The position numbers were made by a program, and so were the translations under genes. The notes beneath the pieces are model-generated. The model was not told where the DNA came from. It saw only the letters and a list, made by a program, of their open reading frames with translations, and searched no databases. Below, piece by piece: positions 26,182 through 35,789 of a DNA stretch of 47,172 nt. Within the stretch, counting starts at the first letter, position 1; every line of letters begins with the position of its first letter. Source of the DNA: Thiocapsa sp. (GTDB taxonomy: Bacteria > Pseudomonadota > Gammaproteobacteria > Chromatiales > Chromatiaceae); contig NZ_JAJDNA010000013.1 of the NCBI RefSeq assembly GCF_022340925.1, positions 1 through 47,172 on the forward strand, in the 5' to 3' direction.

Positions 26182-28701
26182 GTGCGCCTCATTTCCCTGA
26201 TCCTAACCCTCTGTGCCGTCGCACCCGGACTCCTCGCCGAGGACCAGGCGTCTGGCCCCGGCGGGCCAGAGGGCATGGCTGTCGACGGGGGCGACGCGGG
26301 ATTCTCAGATCCGGGCAGCGACCCCGGACGCATTCTCCTCCCGCCGCTTCAGCCGCTCGAGCCGGGTCCGCGGGAGGCCCGCCTCCCAGGGCTCGATCTG
26401 CAGGGCCCGGGCGACGGCTCGGAGGGGACGCTGCCGTTGCCGGCCGAATCGGATCGCTCAGACGAACCCCTCCGCGTGGAGCTCGCGCCCCGCGCGCTCG
26501 AGATACCCGCGGCGTGGGACCAGCGCCTGCACGCCGATCTGCCCTGGGAGTATTGCGGACCGAAGCCCGGTGCGGCCGGAATCGGCGGCGTTCCAACCCC
26601 GATGAATGCCGACGGGGTCCCGGTTCGGATCCTGGCGGATCGGGTCGATTACGACCGAAACGCCGACGTGATCGAGCTCCGGGGCGGGATCGAGGTCACG
26701 CAGGCCGAGCAAAGACTGGAGGCCGAACGATCGACCTACGACCGCCGCTCGGGGCAGCTCGACGCGAGCGGGCATGTGTACCTGGACTCGTCCGGCCTGC
26801 GCATCCAAGGGGACCGTGCCAAGTACAATCTGTTTACCAAACGGGGCAAGATCGAGGGTGCACGTTATCGCCTGTCAGGCAGCGCTAACCTGCTCGGCAC
26901 GGCCGAGGAGGCAGAGATCCTATCGGACCGACAAAGCCGATACCGAAACATCACCTACACCACATGCCCACCCGGCAACGCAGACTGGTCGATCAAGGCG
27001 CGTGATCTCAAGCTCGACCAAGAGACCGGCCTGGGCCAGGCCTGGCATGCGCGCATCCGTGTCGGCAAGATTCCCGTCCTCTACAGCCCTTATCTGTTTT
27101 TTCCGATTGACGATCGTCGCCGCAGCGGATTCCTGATCCCAAGCTTCGGCTCGTCCAACACGACCGGGACCGACATCTCCATCCCCTACTACTGGAATAT
27201 CGCGCCGAACATGGACGCCACCCTGACACCCCGCTACATGAGCACCCGCGGGCTGATGCTCGGTGCCCAGGTCCGCCACCTGACCCGCTTTCAGGAGCTC
27301 GAGATCAACGGCGAGGTCCTTCCCGAGGACCGCCGCGCCACCGAGGAAGGGTTGCGGGGTGCCCTGCGGATCCAGCAGGCGGGGCGACTGGGCGCACGCT
27401 GGTCGAGCTCGGTCGACTTCGCTTCGGTGTCCGACGACACCTATCTTCAAGATTTCGGCAATCGACTCGATGTCACGAGCTTGCGCAACCTGGTGCAGCG
27501 GGCCCAAGTGAACTATGCCGGGGAGGGCTGGCGCCTCCTGACGCGCGTGCAACAGTTCCAGACGATCGACACCACGATCCCGTCGGCGAGACGGCCGTAC
27601 GCGCAGATGCCACACCTCGAGCTCGCGGTCCTTCCGCAGCGCTGGCAGGACCTGATCGAGTACGGCTTGGACGGACAGTACGACTTCTTCGACCACCCTA
27701 CGAAGGTCCACGGCAATCGCCTGGTCGCCGTTCCGTCGCTGCGGATGCCGTTTCGGCGGGGCTTCGGCTACCTCACGCCCCGCGCGCGGCTCTACTCCAT
27801 CCAGTATGACCTGACCAACCAGACCGAGGGGCTGCCCGAGCGCGAGTCCTATCTGATCCCGAGCTTCGACCTGGATGGGACCCTCTTCTTCGAGCGTGAT
27901 ACCCAGTGGCTGGGTACGCCGGCGCTCCAAACGCTGGAGCCCCGGCTCTACTATGTGCTCACGTCATTCGAAGACCAGTCCGATGCCCCCTTGTTCGATA
28001 CCACGGCGCTCGATTTCAGCTTTGCAAGCCTGTTCCGGCCGAACCGTTTCACGGGCTTTGATCGCATCGGCGACGAAAACCGGCTCACGGTGGGGCTGAC
28101 CTCACGCACCATCGCCAACGGGACGGGGGGCGAGCTCTTTCGCGCCAGTATCGGACAGATCTATTTTTTCGAGGACCGTCGCGTCCAGCTGCTCGGTCAG
28201 CCGGTTGAGGAGGAGACCCGATCCTCTGTCGCGGGCGAGCTCGCGGCGCAGCTCACCGAGAATTGGAGCGCGCGTGCAAGCGCGCAGTGGAACCCCAACA
28301 AGACCGAGCAGCCTTGGGAAAAGCGGGTGCTGCAGCTGCGCTACGCAGCGGATGACGGGCGACGCGTCAACCTCGCGTATCGATTCAACTACGCCCAGCA
28401 ATCGGCGCTGCGATACGAGGACACCGACCTGTCCTTTCAGATGCCGGTCGGCCCGCGCGTCAGACTGGTCGGACGCTGGCTCTATTCGATGCTCAACGAC
28501 GAAACCCTCGAGGCCTTCGCCGGCATCGAGTTCGGCCGCTGCTGCTGGCGGCTGCGTCTGCTCGGTCAGCACCTGCAGACCGGGGACGACGGCGGGAATA
28601 CCAGCGTGATGTTACAGGTCGAGCTGGCCGGGCTCGGCTCATTCGGCAATCAGATCGACAAGGTCCTGGAACGAGGCATCTATGGTTATCACACGGACTA
28701 G
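26182..28701 (+). CDS. lptD: LPS-assembly outer-membrane protein LptD
   Basis: LptD forms the outer-membrane channel that inserts lipopolysaccharide, with LptE as plug. The 839-residue precursor has a signal peptide (about 1-19), a Pro/Gly-rich linker, the periplasmic OstA jellyroll (about 145-260), then a C-terminal beta-barrel. Cysteines that can form the maturation disulfides are present: Cys125 in WEYCGP, one in TTCPPG near residue 262, and the adjacent pair in GRCCWR near 786. The start is a GTG at 26182, which gives a good signal peptide. It is followed by its folding partner gene surA, overlapping by 20 bases. Confidence 0.96.
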   Translation: MRLISLILTLCAVAPGLLAEDQASGPGGPEGMAVDGGDAGFSDPGSDPGRILLPPLQPLEPGPREARLPGLDLQGPGDGSEGTLPLPAESDRSDEPLRVELAPRALEIPAAWDQRLHADLPWEYCGPKPGAAGIGGVPTPMNADGVPVRILADRVDYDRNADVIELRGGIEVTQAEQRLEAERSTYDRRSGQLDASGHVYLDSSGLRIQGDRAKYNLFTKRGKIEGARYRLSGSANLLGTAEEAEILSDRQSRYRNITYTTCPPGNADWSIKARDLKLDQETGLGQAWHARIRVGKIPVLYSPYLFFPIDDRRRSGFLIPSFGSSNTTGTDISIPYYWNIAPNMDATLTPRYMSTRGLMLGAQVRHLTRFQELEINGEVLPEDRRATEEGLRGALRIQQAGRLGARWSSSVDFASVSDDTYLQDFGNRLDVTSLRNLVQRAQVNYAGEGWRLLTRVQQFQTIDTTIPSARRPYAQMPHLELAVLPQRWQDLIEYGLDGQYDFFDHPTKVHGNRLVAVPSLRMPFRRGFGYLTPRARLYSIQYDLTNQTEGLPERESYLIPSFDLDGTLFFERDTQWLGTPALQTLEPRLYYVLTSFEDQSDAPLFDTTALDFSFASLFRPNRFTGFDRIGDENRLTVGLTSRTIANGTGGELFRASIGQIYFFEDRRVQLLGQPVEEETRSSVAGELAAQLTENWSARASAQWNPNKTEQPWEKRVLQLRYAADDGRRVNLAYRFNYAQQSALRYEDTDLSFQMPVGPRVRLVGRWLYSMLNDETLEAFAGIEFGRCCWRLRLLGQHLQTGDDGGNTSVMLQVELAGLGSFGNQIDKVLERGIYGYHTD

Positions 28702-30040
28702 CGGCGGCTCTCTCAAAGCGAGCGGCCGATCCCGGCCTGTCGCATTCGTCGGCATCTTCGCCAGCCTGTTGCTCGCGATGGCGGGGCCGGTGATCGGCCA
28801 GTCGCGGGTCCAAGAGCTGGATGCGATCGTCGCCGTGGTCAACGACGATGTCGTGGTCCGCAGCGAGCTCGACAGCGAGATCGATCTGATCCTGCCGCAG
28901 ATGCAGCAGCAGGGCACCGTGCCGCCGCCCCGACCCCAACTCGAGAAACAGGTCTTGGATCGGCTGATTCTGAAGCGACTGCAGATCCAGCGGGCGCGCG
29001 ATCTGGGTATCCAGGTCGACGACGCAACCCTCAACGAGGCCCTTACCAACATCGCCGAGCGAAACGGCCTCAGCCTGGAGGAGCTGCAATCCACGCTCGA
29101 GGCCGGCGGGATCCGCTTCGCGGACTTCCGAGAGGATACCCGCTCTCAGATCATCACGAGCCGCCTCCAGAATCAGGAGGTGGTCAACAAGATCGAGGTC
29201 AGCGACCGGGAGATCGACCGCTTTCTGGAACGCGAGTCGAGCCGCCTGGTCGAGCGCGAGCAGGTGAGGCTCCAGCACATCCTCATCGCTTTGCCCGAAG
29301 CCGCGACCCCGGCCCAGGTCCAGGGCGCGGAGGCGAAGGCCGCCCGTCTGGTCGCCGAGCTCCGAGGCGGTGCGGACTTCGGGCAGGTGGCCGCGCGTGA
29401 ATCGGACGGCCGCAACGCCCTCCAGGGGGGCGACCTGGGTTGGTTCGAGATGGGTGCGGTCCCGACCATCGTGAGCGACCTGGCCTTCACCATGGCGGAG
29501 GGCGAGATCAGCGAGCCGCTCCGCAGCCCCAGTGGATTCCACATCATCAAGATGCGTGAGATCAAGGCCGCCGCCCCGAAAAACGTCACCCAGACCCAGG
29601 CCCGCCACATCCTGGTTCGAACCAATGAGCTGGTTTCCGACGAGGACGCCAAGCGGCGACTTGAGCAGTTGCGCCTGCGTATCGTTGGCGGTGAGGATTT
29701 CGGCGCCCTCGCCCGCTCTCATTCCGACGATACGGGCTCTGCCTTGAGGGGCGGCGATCTCGGCTGGGTGAATCCTGGGGATACCGTCCCCGACTTTGAG
29801 GAGACGATGAACGCCCTCGCGCCTAACGAGGTGAGTCGACCGTTTCAGAGCCCGTTCGGATGGCACATCGTACAGGTCCTCGACCGCCGTACGCAGGAGA
29901 CGGGTGACGAGCTCATGCGGATCAAGGCCCGAGAGGCATTGCAGCGCCGCAAGGCCGAAGAGGCCACGGAGGAGTGGCTGCGTCAGCTGCGTGACGAGGC
30001 CTACGTCGAGATTCGACTCGAGGACGAGCCGCTACCATGA
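28682..30040 (+). CDS. surA: Periplasmic chaperone and peptidyl-prolyl isomerase SurA
   Basis: SurA escorts outer-membrane beta-barrels, LptD among them, through the periplasm. The 452-residue precursor has an N-terminal basic stretch and signal segment (about 20-40), a SurA N-domain beginning [14 protein letters not shown], and two parvulin domains, the first with [19 protein letters not shown] and PSGFHIIKM, the second with [18 protein letters not shown] and PFGWHIVQV. Both keep the family core. The ATG lies inside the end of lptD and the stop overlaps pdxA (ATGA), giving a coupled lptD-surA-pdxA operon. Confidence 0.96.
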   Translation: MVITRTSGGSLKASGRSRPVAFVGIFASLLLAMAGPVIGQSRVQELDAIVAVVNDDVVVRSELDSEIDLILPQMQQQGTVPPPRPQLEKQVLDRLILKRLQIQRARDLGIQVDDATLNEALTNIAERNGLSLEELQSTLEAGGIRFADFREDTRSQIITSRLQNQEVVNKIEVSDREIDRFLERESSRLVEREQVRLQHILIALPEAATPAQVQGAEAKAARLVAELRGGADFGQVAARESDGRNALQGGDLGWFEMGAVPTIVSDLAFTMAEGEISEPLRSPSGFHIIKMREIKAAAPKNVTQTQARHILVRTNELVSDEDAKRRLEQLRLRIVGGEDFGALARSHSDDTGSALRGGDLGWVNPGDTVPDFEETMNALAPNEVSRPFQSPFGWHIVQVLDRRTQETGDELMRIKAREALQRRKAEEATEEWLRQLRDEAYVEIRLEDEPLP

Positions 30041-31044
30041 TCGCCGTCACACCGGGCGAGCCCGCCGGGATCGGCCCCGACCTGGTCGTCAGACTGGCAC
30101 ACGAGCCGGTCGGCACCCGGATTGTCGCGATCGCCGATCCGACGCTTCTGGAAGAACGCGCCCGGCGGCTCGGCATTGCGCTGCGGATCCAGCTGCTCGA
30201 CCCCCGCAGCACCGCCCTCCCCGACCCGCCGACCGGCCGGCTCGCCGTGCTGCCGGTGGCCCTGCGGCGAGCGGTGACACCCGGCCGACCGGATACCGCC
30301 AATGCCAGCTACGTGCTGCAGACGCTTCAGATCGGCTGCGATGCCTGTCTCGCCGGCACCTTCGACGCACTGGTGACGGGACCGGTGCACAAAGGCGTCA
30401 TCAACGAGGCTGGTTTCCACTTCACCGGCCATACCGAGCTGCTGGCCGATCGGTGCTCGGCACATCCGGTCATGATGCTTGCGACGCCCGGCCTTCGCGT
30501 GGCCCTCGCGACCACCCATCTGCCACTCCGCCAGGTCAGCGCGGCCATCACACGCGAGCATCTGAGACACGTCCTCACCATCCTTCAGCGAGACCTGTCC
30601 GCCCGATTCGGGGTCGACGACCCCCGCATTGTTGTCTGCGGCCTGAACCCCCACGCCGGGGAAGGGGGGCATCTGGGACGCGAGGAGATCGAGGTGATCG
30701 AGCCGGTCGTTCAGGAGCTGGCGTCCAATGGCTGGCGCCTGCTGGGTCCCGTGCCGGCGGACACGGCCTTTGTCCCCGAGAGGATCGCTGAGGCCGACGC
30801 GGTCTTGGCGATGTATCACGATCAGGGGCTACCGGTGCTCAAGCACCTCGGTTTCGGTCAGGCCGTCAACGTCACCCTGGGCCTCCCGATCATCCGGACC
30901 TCCGTCGATCACGGCACTGCGCTGGAGCTCGCCGGCACCGATCGAGCCGATCTCGGCAGCCTGAGAGCGGCCCTGACCATGGCGGAGGCGCTCACTCGCC
31001 AGCGATCTTCGCGCGGACCTCGAGCGCCACCTCCAGCGCCTTGA
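30037..31044 (+). CDS. pdxA: 4-hydroxythreonine-4-phosphate dehydrogenase
   Basis: PdxA oxidises 4-phosphohydroxy-L-threonine with NAD on the DXP-dependent route to pyridoxal phosphate. The 335-residue protein opens with the family [12 protein letters not shown], has metal-binding histidines in TGPVHKG and HFTGHTE and in [12 protein letters not shown], and NPHAGE in the second half. It starts on the surA stop. Its last 53 bases overlap the 3-prime end of the convergent oxidoreductase gene; the tail past residue 318 ([15 protein letters not shown]) is not family-like and is probably read through the partner gene. ksgA, often next, is absent. Confidence 0.95.
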   Translation: MIAVTPGEPAGIGPDLVVRLAHEPVGTRIVAIADPTLLEERARRLGIALRIQLLDPRSTALPDPPTGRLAVLPVALRRAVTPGRPDTANASYVLQTLQIGCDACLAGTFDALVTGPVHKGVINEAGFHFTGHTELLADRCSAHPVMMLATPGLRVALATTHLPLRQVSAAITREHLRHVLTILQRDLSARFGVDDPRIVVCGLNPHAGEGGHLGREEIEVIEPVVQELASNGWRLLGPVPADTAFVPERIAEADAVLAMYHDQGLPVLKHLGFGQAVNVTLGLPIIRTSVDHGTALELAGTDRADLGSLRAALTMAEALTRQRSSRGPRAPPPAP

Positions 31045-31930
31045 GCCCGGTATGGCCGTCCACCAGCGGCGGCCGGCGCTGCCGGATGCAACTCACAAAC
31101 TCGGCGAGCTCCCGGTCAAGCGGCTTGATCGGCTCGACAGGGATTCGCTCACGCGCGATCTCCGGTCGCGTTGCGCCCAACGCGGTTCGCGGCTCGGCGA
31201 TATCGATGGTCTGGTCCAAGAAGTCCAGTGAGAGATATCGGCCCGGCTGAAAGACCCGAATCCGCCGCGTCGTCTTATCCGAGACGCGGCTGGCGACGAC
31301 GTTGGCGACCGCCCCGTTTTCGAACTCCAGACGGGCGCTCGCGATATCCACATGCTCGGTAAGGACGGATGCACCGACTGCGGCAATGGCCGCGATCCGG
31401 GTCCCGACCAAGGACAGAATGATATCGATGTCGTGGATCATGAGGTCGGAAACCACATCGACATCCGTCGCGCGCTCGACGAAACCACCCATCCGCTGGG
31501 CCTCGATATAGACCGGCGCATGGATCCGCTGCGCAAGCGCCATCACGCCGGCATTGAAGCGCTCCACGTGTCCGATCTGTAAGGCCGCCCCATGCGCCTG
31601 GGCCAGGCGAACGATCTCGGCACCCTCGACCAGGTCTCCAGCGATGGGCTTTTCGAGCAAGACCGGGATGCCCCTCGAAAGAAAGGGCTCGGCTGCATGA
31701 AGATGGGCAGTGGTCGGAACGACGATGCTGACGGCGTCGACCCGCCCGACGACGTCATCGATCCTCCGACAGACGGGGCAACCCGCCTCGGCGGCAACAG
31801 CCGCTGCGCGGTCCGGGTCGGCATCGACGACGCACACCAGCTCGACGTCCGGCATGCGGGAGTAGATGAGGGCATGGAAGCGGCCCAGGTAGCCGACACC
31901 GATCACGGCGACACGAAGCTTATCGGACAT
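30992..31930 (-). CDS. Gfo/Idh/MocA family NAD(P)-dependent oxidoreductase
   Basis: A 312-residue two-domain sugar-type dehydrogenase. The N-terminal Rossmann domain has [13 protein letters not shown], and VLLEKPIAG holds the conserved EKP catalytic motif (about residue 98); the C-terminal alpha/beta domain includes [11 protein letters not shown]. The substrate cannot be named. Related genes sit in lipid A (lpx) clusters of some gammaproteobacteria, but none is adjacent here. ATG 31930 begins right at the Rossmann strand; the earlier frame is not family-like. It is convergent with and overlaps pdxA by 53 bases. Confidence 0.9.
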   Translation of the reverse strand: MSDKLRVAVIGVGYLGRFHALIYSRMPDVELVCVVDADPDRAAAVAAEAGCPVCRRIDDVVGRVDAVSIVVPTTAHLHAAEPFLSRGIPVLLEKPIAGDLVEGAEIVRLAQAHGAALQIGHVERFNAGVMALAQRIHAPVYIEAQRMGGFVERATDVDVVSDLMIHDIDIILSLVGTRIAAIAAVGASVLTEHVDIASARLEFENGAVANVVASRVSDKTTRRIRVFQPGRYLSLDFLDQTIDIAEPRTALGATRPEIARERIPVEPIKPLDRELAEFVSCIRQRRPPLVDGHTGLKALEVALEVRAKIAGE

Positions 31931-32012
31931 AGTCACGACCGGATACAGGGTTGAACTGACCTCGACGATGCTCGGCGCCTGGACCCCTTCGGGCGAAGGC
32001 GCTGGCGCCGTC

Positions 32013-32195
32013 TCAACCGCCGACACCACCAGGGATGAAGTTCTGTCTCGCGATCGGGATCAGGTCCACGCCGGAGTACACGCTGATCTGGTAGGCCAGC
32101 GTCGCCGCCATTCCGACCAAGACAAAGGCGATGAGCAGCGTGAAGAGATCCGGCTTGCGACGATAAGATTTTGACCGCATTGGGGTACCGTCCAT
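32013..32195 (-). CDS. Small single-pass membrane protein
   Basis: A 60-residue ORF with a basic cytoplasmic start (MRSKSYRRKPD), one membrane segment (about residues 17-37, LLIAFVLVGMAATLAYQ) and a short tail ending in Gly residues. The function is unknown. The ATG at 32195 is favoured by GGAG eight bases upstream; an ATG five codons later lacks it. It reads away from apaG and toward the oxidoreductase gene, 82 bases away. The longer frame from 32369 overlaps the apaG upstream region and is not used. Confidence 0.65.
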   Translation of the reverse strand: MDGTPMRSKSYRRKPDLFTLLIAFVLVGMAATLAYQISVYSGVDLIPIARQNFIPGGVGG

Positions 32196-32337
32196 TGTCT
32201 CCAAGAAGGTCACTTCGCCATTCGACGTCCGGTGAGACATCGGACGAAGCTCCAGCAATTCCGATGACCTGGATTGCTCGCCGGGGGTATGTGTATTATC
32301 ACGCGATCCGATGCGCTTGTCTGCGATGGAGAGACCG

Positions 32338-32712
32338 GTGAAAGAATTTTCGATCAAGATTTCGGCCAACAGCCAGTATCAACCTGAGCGTTCAGCACCG
32401 GCGGAGGGCCGCTATGTGTTCGCCTACACCATCGTGATCGAGAACCAGGGCAACCAACCCGCCCGCCTCCTGAACCGGCATTGGATCATCACTGACGCCG
32501 ACGGGAAGGCCCAAGAGGTCAGAGGCGAGGGGGTGGTGGGAGAGCAACCTCACTTGCGGCCCGGCGAACGCTTCGAGTATACGAGCGGCACGATCCTTGC
32601 TACCCCAGTCGGGAGTATGCACGGCACCTACGGGATGATCGGCGACGACGGGACACGATTCGAGGCGGACATCCCGGCGTTCTCACTGGCATCCGTTGCG
32701 ACCATGCACTGA
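32338..32712 (+). CDS. apaG: Co2+/Mg2+ efflux protein ApaG family
   Basis: The 124-residue product is the compact Fn3-like ApaG domain: RYVFAYTIVIENQG, the Gly-rich RGEGVVGEQPHLRPGE, YTSGTIL and the C-terminal IPAFSL. The biochemical role is unsettled; cobalt/magnesium transport was inferred from Salmonella mutants. I use the GTG at 32338, because GGAGA lies seven bases upstream and the N-terminus then matches E. coli ApaG in length; an ATG at 32326 is possible. A TATTAT -10-like hexamer lies at 32294-32299. It precedes apaH by 95 bases, the usual pairing. Confidence 0.92.
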   Translation: MKEFSIKISANSQYQPERSAPAEGRYVFAYTIVIENQGNQPARLLNRHWIITDADGKAQEVRGEGVVGEQPHLRPGERFEYTSGTILATPVGSMHGTYGMIGDDGTRFEADIPAFSLASVATMH

Positions 32713-32807
32713 CGAACGAGTCAGCCGCCTCGCGATCCTGGAGCGCCAGTCAACCGGCGCGCTCAGCCACCGGACCCAGAAAACCCAAGGCAGGCCCGGA
32801 AGCGCCC

Positions 32808-33647
32808 ATGCCCACGTTTGCCATCGGCGACATACAAGGGTGTTACCGCGACCTGCGCCGACTGCTCGACGCGATCCGATTCGATCCAGGCTCGGACCGG
32901 CTCTGGTTCGTCGGCGATCTGGTCAACCGTGGCCCGGATTCGCTCTCGGTCATGCGCTTCGTGCGCGACCTCGACGACCGGGCGGTCGTCGTTCTCGGAA
33001 ACCACGACCTTCATCTCTTGGCGCTGGCCGCAGGCAACAGGCGGCACGCCGGCAAGGGCACCCTCGATGAGATCCTCAGCGCGCCGGACCGCGATGAGCT
33101 GCTGGACTGGCTGCGTCATCGTCCGCTCCTCCACCACGATTCCGACAAAGGCTTCACCCTGATCCATGCCGGCCTGCCGCCGCAATGGACCCTGGCGGAG
33201 GCACAGTCCTGTGCACGCGAGCTCGAAGCAGCACTCCGCGGTCCGCAGTGTCAAGCCTTCCTGCTCGAGATGTATGGCAACCAGCCTACTCGGTGGTCAC
33301 CCGACCTCACGGGGATCCAGCGCCTGAGGTTCATTACCAACTGCCTGACCCGACTGCGGTTCTGCACACAGGAGGGTGCGCTCGCGCTGGCCGAGAAAGG
33401 GGACCTCGGCAGCCAGTCCCGAGGTCTCTTGCCGTGGTTCCGGGTCCCCGGCAGGCGCAGCCGACAGGAGCGGATCATCTTCGGCCATTGGTCCACACTC
33501 GGTTACCGAGCCGAGGACAATGTCTGGGCACTGGACAGCGGCTGTCTATGGGGCGGCGCACTGACGGCGATTCGGGTCCACCGGCGCGGGTCGATCACCC
33601 CGGTTCAGATCCCCTGCAGAGGCTACCTCCGGCCCGGCTCCAACTAA
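32808..33647 (+). CDS. apaH: Symmetrical bis(5'-nucleosyl)-tetraphosphatase
   Basis: ApaH hydrolyses Ap4A to two ADP and also removes Np4 caps from RNA. The 279-residue metallophosphatase has the family motifs in order: GDIQGCY (residues 7-13), GDLVNRGPDS, LGNHDLH, HAGLPP and, near the C-terminus, FGHWSTLG and ALDSGCLWGG. ATG 32808 begins directly at the fold. Its stop overlaps the stop of the convergent folA by three bases. Confidence 0.96.
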   Translation: MPTFAIGDIQGCYRDLRRLLDAIRFDPGSDRLWFVGDLVNRGPDSLSVMRFVRDLDDRAVVVLGNHDLHLLALAAGNRRHAGKGTLDEILSAPDRDELLDWLRHRPLLHHDSDKGFTLIHAGLPPQWTLAEAQSCARELEAALRGPQCQAFLLEMYGNQPTRWSPDLTGIQRLRFITNCLTRLRFCTQEGALALAEKGDLGSQSRGLLPWFRVPGRRSRQERIIFGHWSTLGYRAEDNVWALDSGCLWGGALTAIRVHRRGSITPVQIPCRGYLRPGSN

Positions 33648-34168
33648 TCTGAGCAGGAGGCGACTCGACGGAGCTCCAGGAAGGTCATCGCATAGCAGTT
33701 TCGCGCGTCAGCCGCGTGATCGACACGGCTGACCTCACGCCAGCTCGCGGGATTCCATCTCGGAAATCGGGTGTCGCCATCGACCGAGGCATGGACCTGC
33801 GTCAGATACAGGCAGTCGGCGCGCGGCAGCGCCTCGGCATAGAGTCCGGCACCGCCCACGATCAGCAGCTCGGCCACCGGACCGGCGGACGCAATCGCGG
33901 CGTCCAGCGAGCCGGCGACAACGCAGCCTTCCGGGCGAAACCCGGGGTCGTTCGAAAGCACGATATGACGGCGGCGGGGCAAAGGAGCCGGCAAGGACTC
34001 CCAGGTCCGTCGACCCATGACGATGGTCTTGTCGAGCGTCAGTCGCTTGAAGTGGGCCAGGTCCGCGGGGAGATGCCAGGGGAGGCGGTTGTCCCGCCCG
34101 ATCACCCCGTTGTCGGCAACCGCGGCGACCAGGCAGAGGGTCGGCGTCTCTCGCTGAGTCGAGTCCAT
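33644..34168 (-). CDS. folA: Dihydrofolate reductase
   Basis: FolA reduces dihydrofolate to tetrahydrofolate with NADPH. The 174-residue protein has LVAAVADNGVIGRDN, the Met20-loop region NRLPWHLPADL with the acidic Asp that protonates substrate, MGRRTWESL, and IVGGAGLYAEAL with the cofactor-binding GG. ATG 34168 has a GGAGG upstream, though somewhat far (about 13 bases). It is convergent with apaH, with three-base overlapping stops. The apaH-folA neighbourhood is common in gammaproteobacteria. Confidence 0.95.
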   Translation of the reverse strand: MDSTQRETPTLCLVAAVADNGVIGRDNRLPWHLPADLAHFKRLTLDKTIVMGRRTWESLPAPLPRRRHIVLSNDPGFRPEGCVVAGSLDAAIASAGPVAELLIVGGAGLYAEALPRADCLYLTQVHASVDGDTRFPRWNPASWREVSRVDHAADARNCYAMTFLELRRVASCSD

Positions 34169-34289
34169 GGTGTTGCGGGCCTCCACCGCGGGGCGAGCTG
34201 AATCCTCCCGCCCACGATCCGGTCATCGGAACCGCCTGCACAGGAGGCCAAGCGGCGCGCCGATCTTCGCGTTGCCACGCATCCGCACA

Positions 34290-35270
34290 TCAGCTCTCGC
34301 GACCGCTCTCATACTGCCCGAGTGCGCCGCGCAGACGCTCCCGGACGAGATCGCGGAGCCCCGCAGGCCCCACGACCTCGACATCAGGCCCATACTTGAG
34401 GACGTCCATCGTCAACTCCAGGGCATTGCTGTAGGGGATTCGAAGCTCGTAGCACCCGTCTTCCAGGAACCGGCCTTCCTGATCGCGATGCCACTCCTCG
34501 ATGGACACCCAACGGGCACGCTCGGGACTGAACCTGAGCACGGCAACCTGGTCGGGGACGCCGGCAAAGATCCCGTAGGAGGAGGCAACGTGTTGCTCCA
34601 GCTCGGCGTCCTTGACCTGCGCGGCGTCTGCGGACAAAGGTCTCGCGGCCGCGATCGCGTCGAGAGCGAAGGTCCGCAGACCCTCGCGTAGATGACACCA
34701 GGCGTCGAGATACCAGTTGTCCCGATAGTAGACCAGTCGCTGGGGCGAGACCTCGCGCTCGCTATGCAGATCGCTGCCGCGATTGAAGTAACGGATCCAA
34801 AGCCGCTGGTGCTGCGCCAGCGCGCCGGCGACCGTCTGGAAGTGGCGGCCGCCGCGGCGCGCACCCATCTGGATCACCCGTACCCGCGCAGCAAGACCGT
34901 CGAACCCCGGTCGCTGCAGGTCGAGCAGCTCGCCGATCCGCTTCTGCAGCGGACGCAGGTGCTGGTCGAGCAGGCCCGGCTGCATGGTCTTGAGCAACTG
35001 CTGAACCGTCAGCAGCGCATGCAGCTCCGAGGCATTGAACCAGAGTCCGGGGAGCTCGTACATGGCGCCCTCAGCCAGGTCGTACCTGTAGCCGTTGTGC
35101 TCACGGTCGTAGACGATGGGTGCGTTCAGATAGAGACGCATGTCCTCGATGATTCGTTTGACCGTGGCGCGCGAACACTCAAGCTCCTCCTGGAGCCGCC
35201 GACGCGAGACCGGATAGCGAGCCGCCTGCAGGATGCGGTTGAGCTCGAAGATCCGGTCGAAGCGATCCAC
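34290..35270 (-). CDS. WYL-domain transcriptional regulator (YafY type)
   Basis: The 326-residue protein has an N-terminal winged helix-turn-helix (about residues 1-60, with LECSRATVKRIIEDMR as recognition region), then a WYL domain containing NWYLDAW (185-191), and a C-terminal WCX-like domain with PYSNALELTMDVLKYG. WYL proteins sense ligands, in known cases nucleic acid or nucleotide-like molecules, and regulate diverse genes. The start is a GTG at 35270, ten bases after the rsfS stop, with AGGA upstream; this fits the family N-terminus MDRFDRI, and the longer frame runs through rsfS. It probably shares the rsfS transcript. Confidence 0.88.
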   Translation of the reverse strand: MDRFDRIFELNRILQAARYPVSRRRLQEELECSRATVKRIIEDMRLYLNAPIVYDREHNGYRYDLAEGAMYELPGLWFNASELHALLTVQQLLKTMQPGLLDQHLRPLQKRIGELLDLQRPGFDGLAARVRVIQMGARRGGRHFQTVAGALAQHQRLWIRYFNRGSDLHSEREVSPQRLVYYRDNWYLDAWCHLREGLRTFALDAIAAARPLSADAAQVKDAELEQHVASSYGIFAGVPDQVAVLRFSPERARWVSIEEWHRDQEGRFLEDGCYELRIPYSNALELTMDVLKYGPDVEVVGPAGLRDLVRERLRGALGQYESGRES

Positions 35271-35280
35271 CGAAATGGTC

Positions 35281-35637
35281 CTACAGAGGCCTGGCGGCCG
35301 CCTTCGGAACCGCTGCCGGAGCGGACCAGAGCCGCTCGAGGTTGTAGAAGTCACGCACCTTGGGGAGCATGACGTGGACCACGACCCCGTTGAGGTCGAC
35401 CAACGCCCACTCACCCTCGGCGACGCCCTCCAGACCCAGAGGAATCTCACCCGCCTCCTTCGATCGGAAGGCCAGAGTCTCCGCGATGGCCTTGACATGA
35501 CGGTCCGAGGTGCCGGACGCCACGATCATGTAATCGGTGATGGCGGTCTTGCCCCGCACATCCATCACCTCGATGTCGCGGGCCTTCATGTCGGTCAGTG
35601 TATCGACGACCAGCTGTCGAAGTGTCTCAAGCTGCAT
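35281..35637 (-). CDS. rsfS: Ribosome silencing factor RsfS
   Basis: RsfS binds L14 of the large ribosomal subunit and blocks subunit joining in starvation. The 118-residue protein has the Iojap/RsfS fold with VMDVRGKTAITDYMIVASG, HVKAIAETL and the WALVDLNGVVVHVM strand. ATG 35637 has AGGAG upstream; the frame from 35859 is not coding before it. It follows nadD by 152 bases. rlmH, often next to rsfS, is not here. Confidence 0.95.
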   Translation of the reverse strand: MQLETLRQLVVDTLTDMKARDIEVMDVRGKTAITDYMIVASGTSDRHVKAIAETLAFRSKEAGEIPLGLEGVAEGEWALVDLNGVVVHVMLPKVRDFYNLERLWSAPAAVPKAAARPL

Positions 35638-35789
35638 GCGATCTCCTCTGCTCTTGGATGGGGTGTGCGTCGACACGCCGCACGGGGATTCTCGTCGCAC
35701 CGCGATCCGCGATGACGACCAGGCCATCCCTGCCTGTGTCCGAAGAGCGACGGTGCCAACGTGGCCCATCGGATCGGTGCGCCTCCGGC

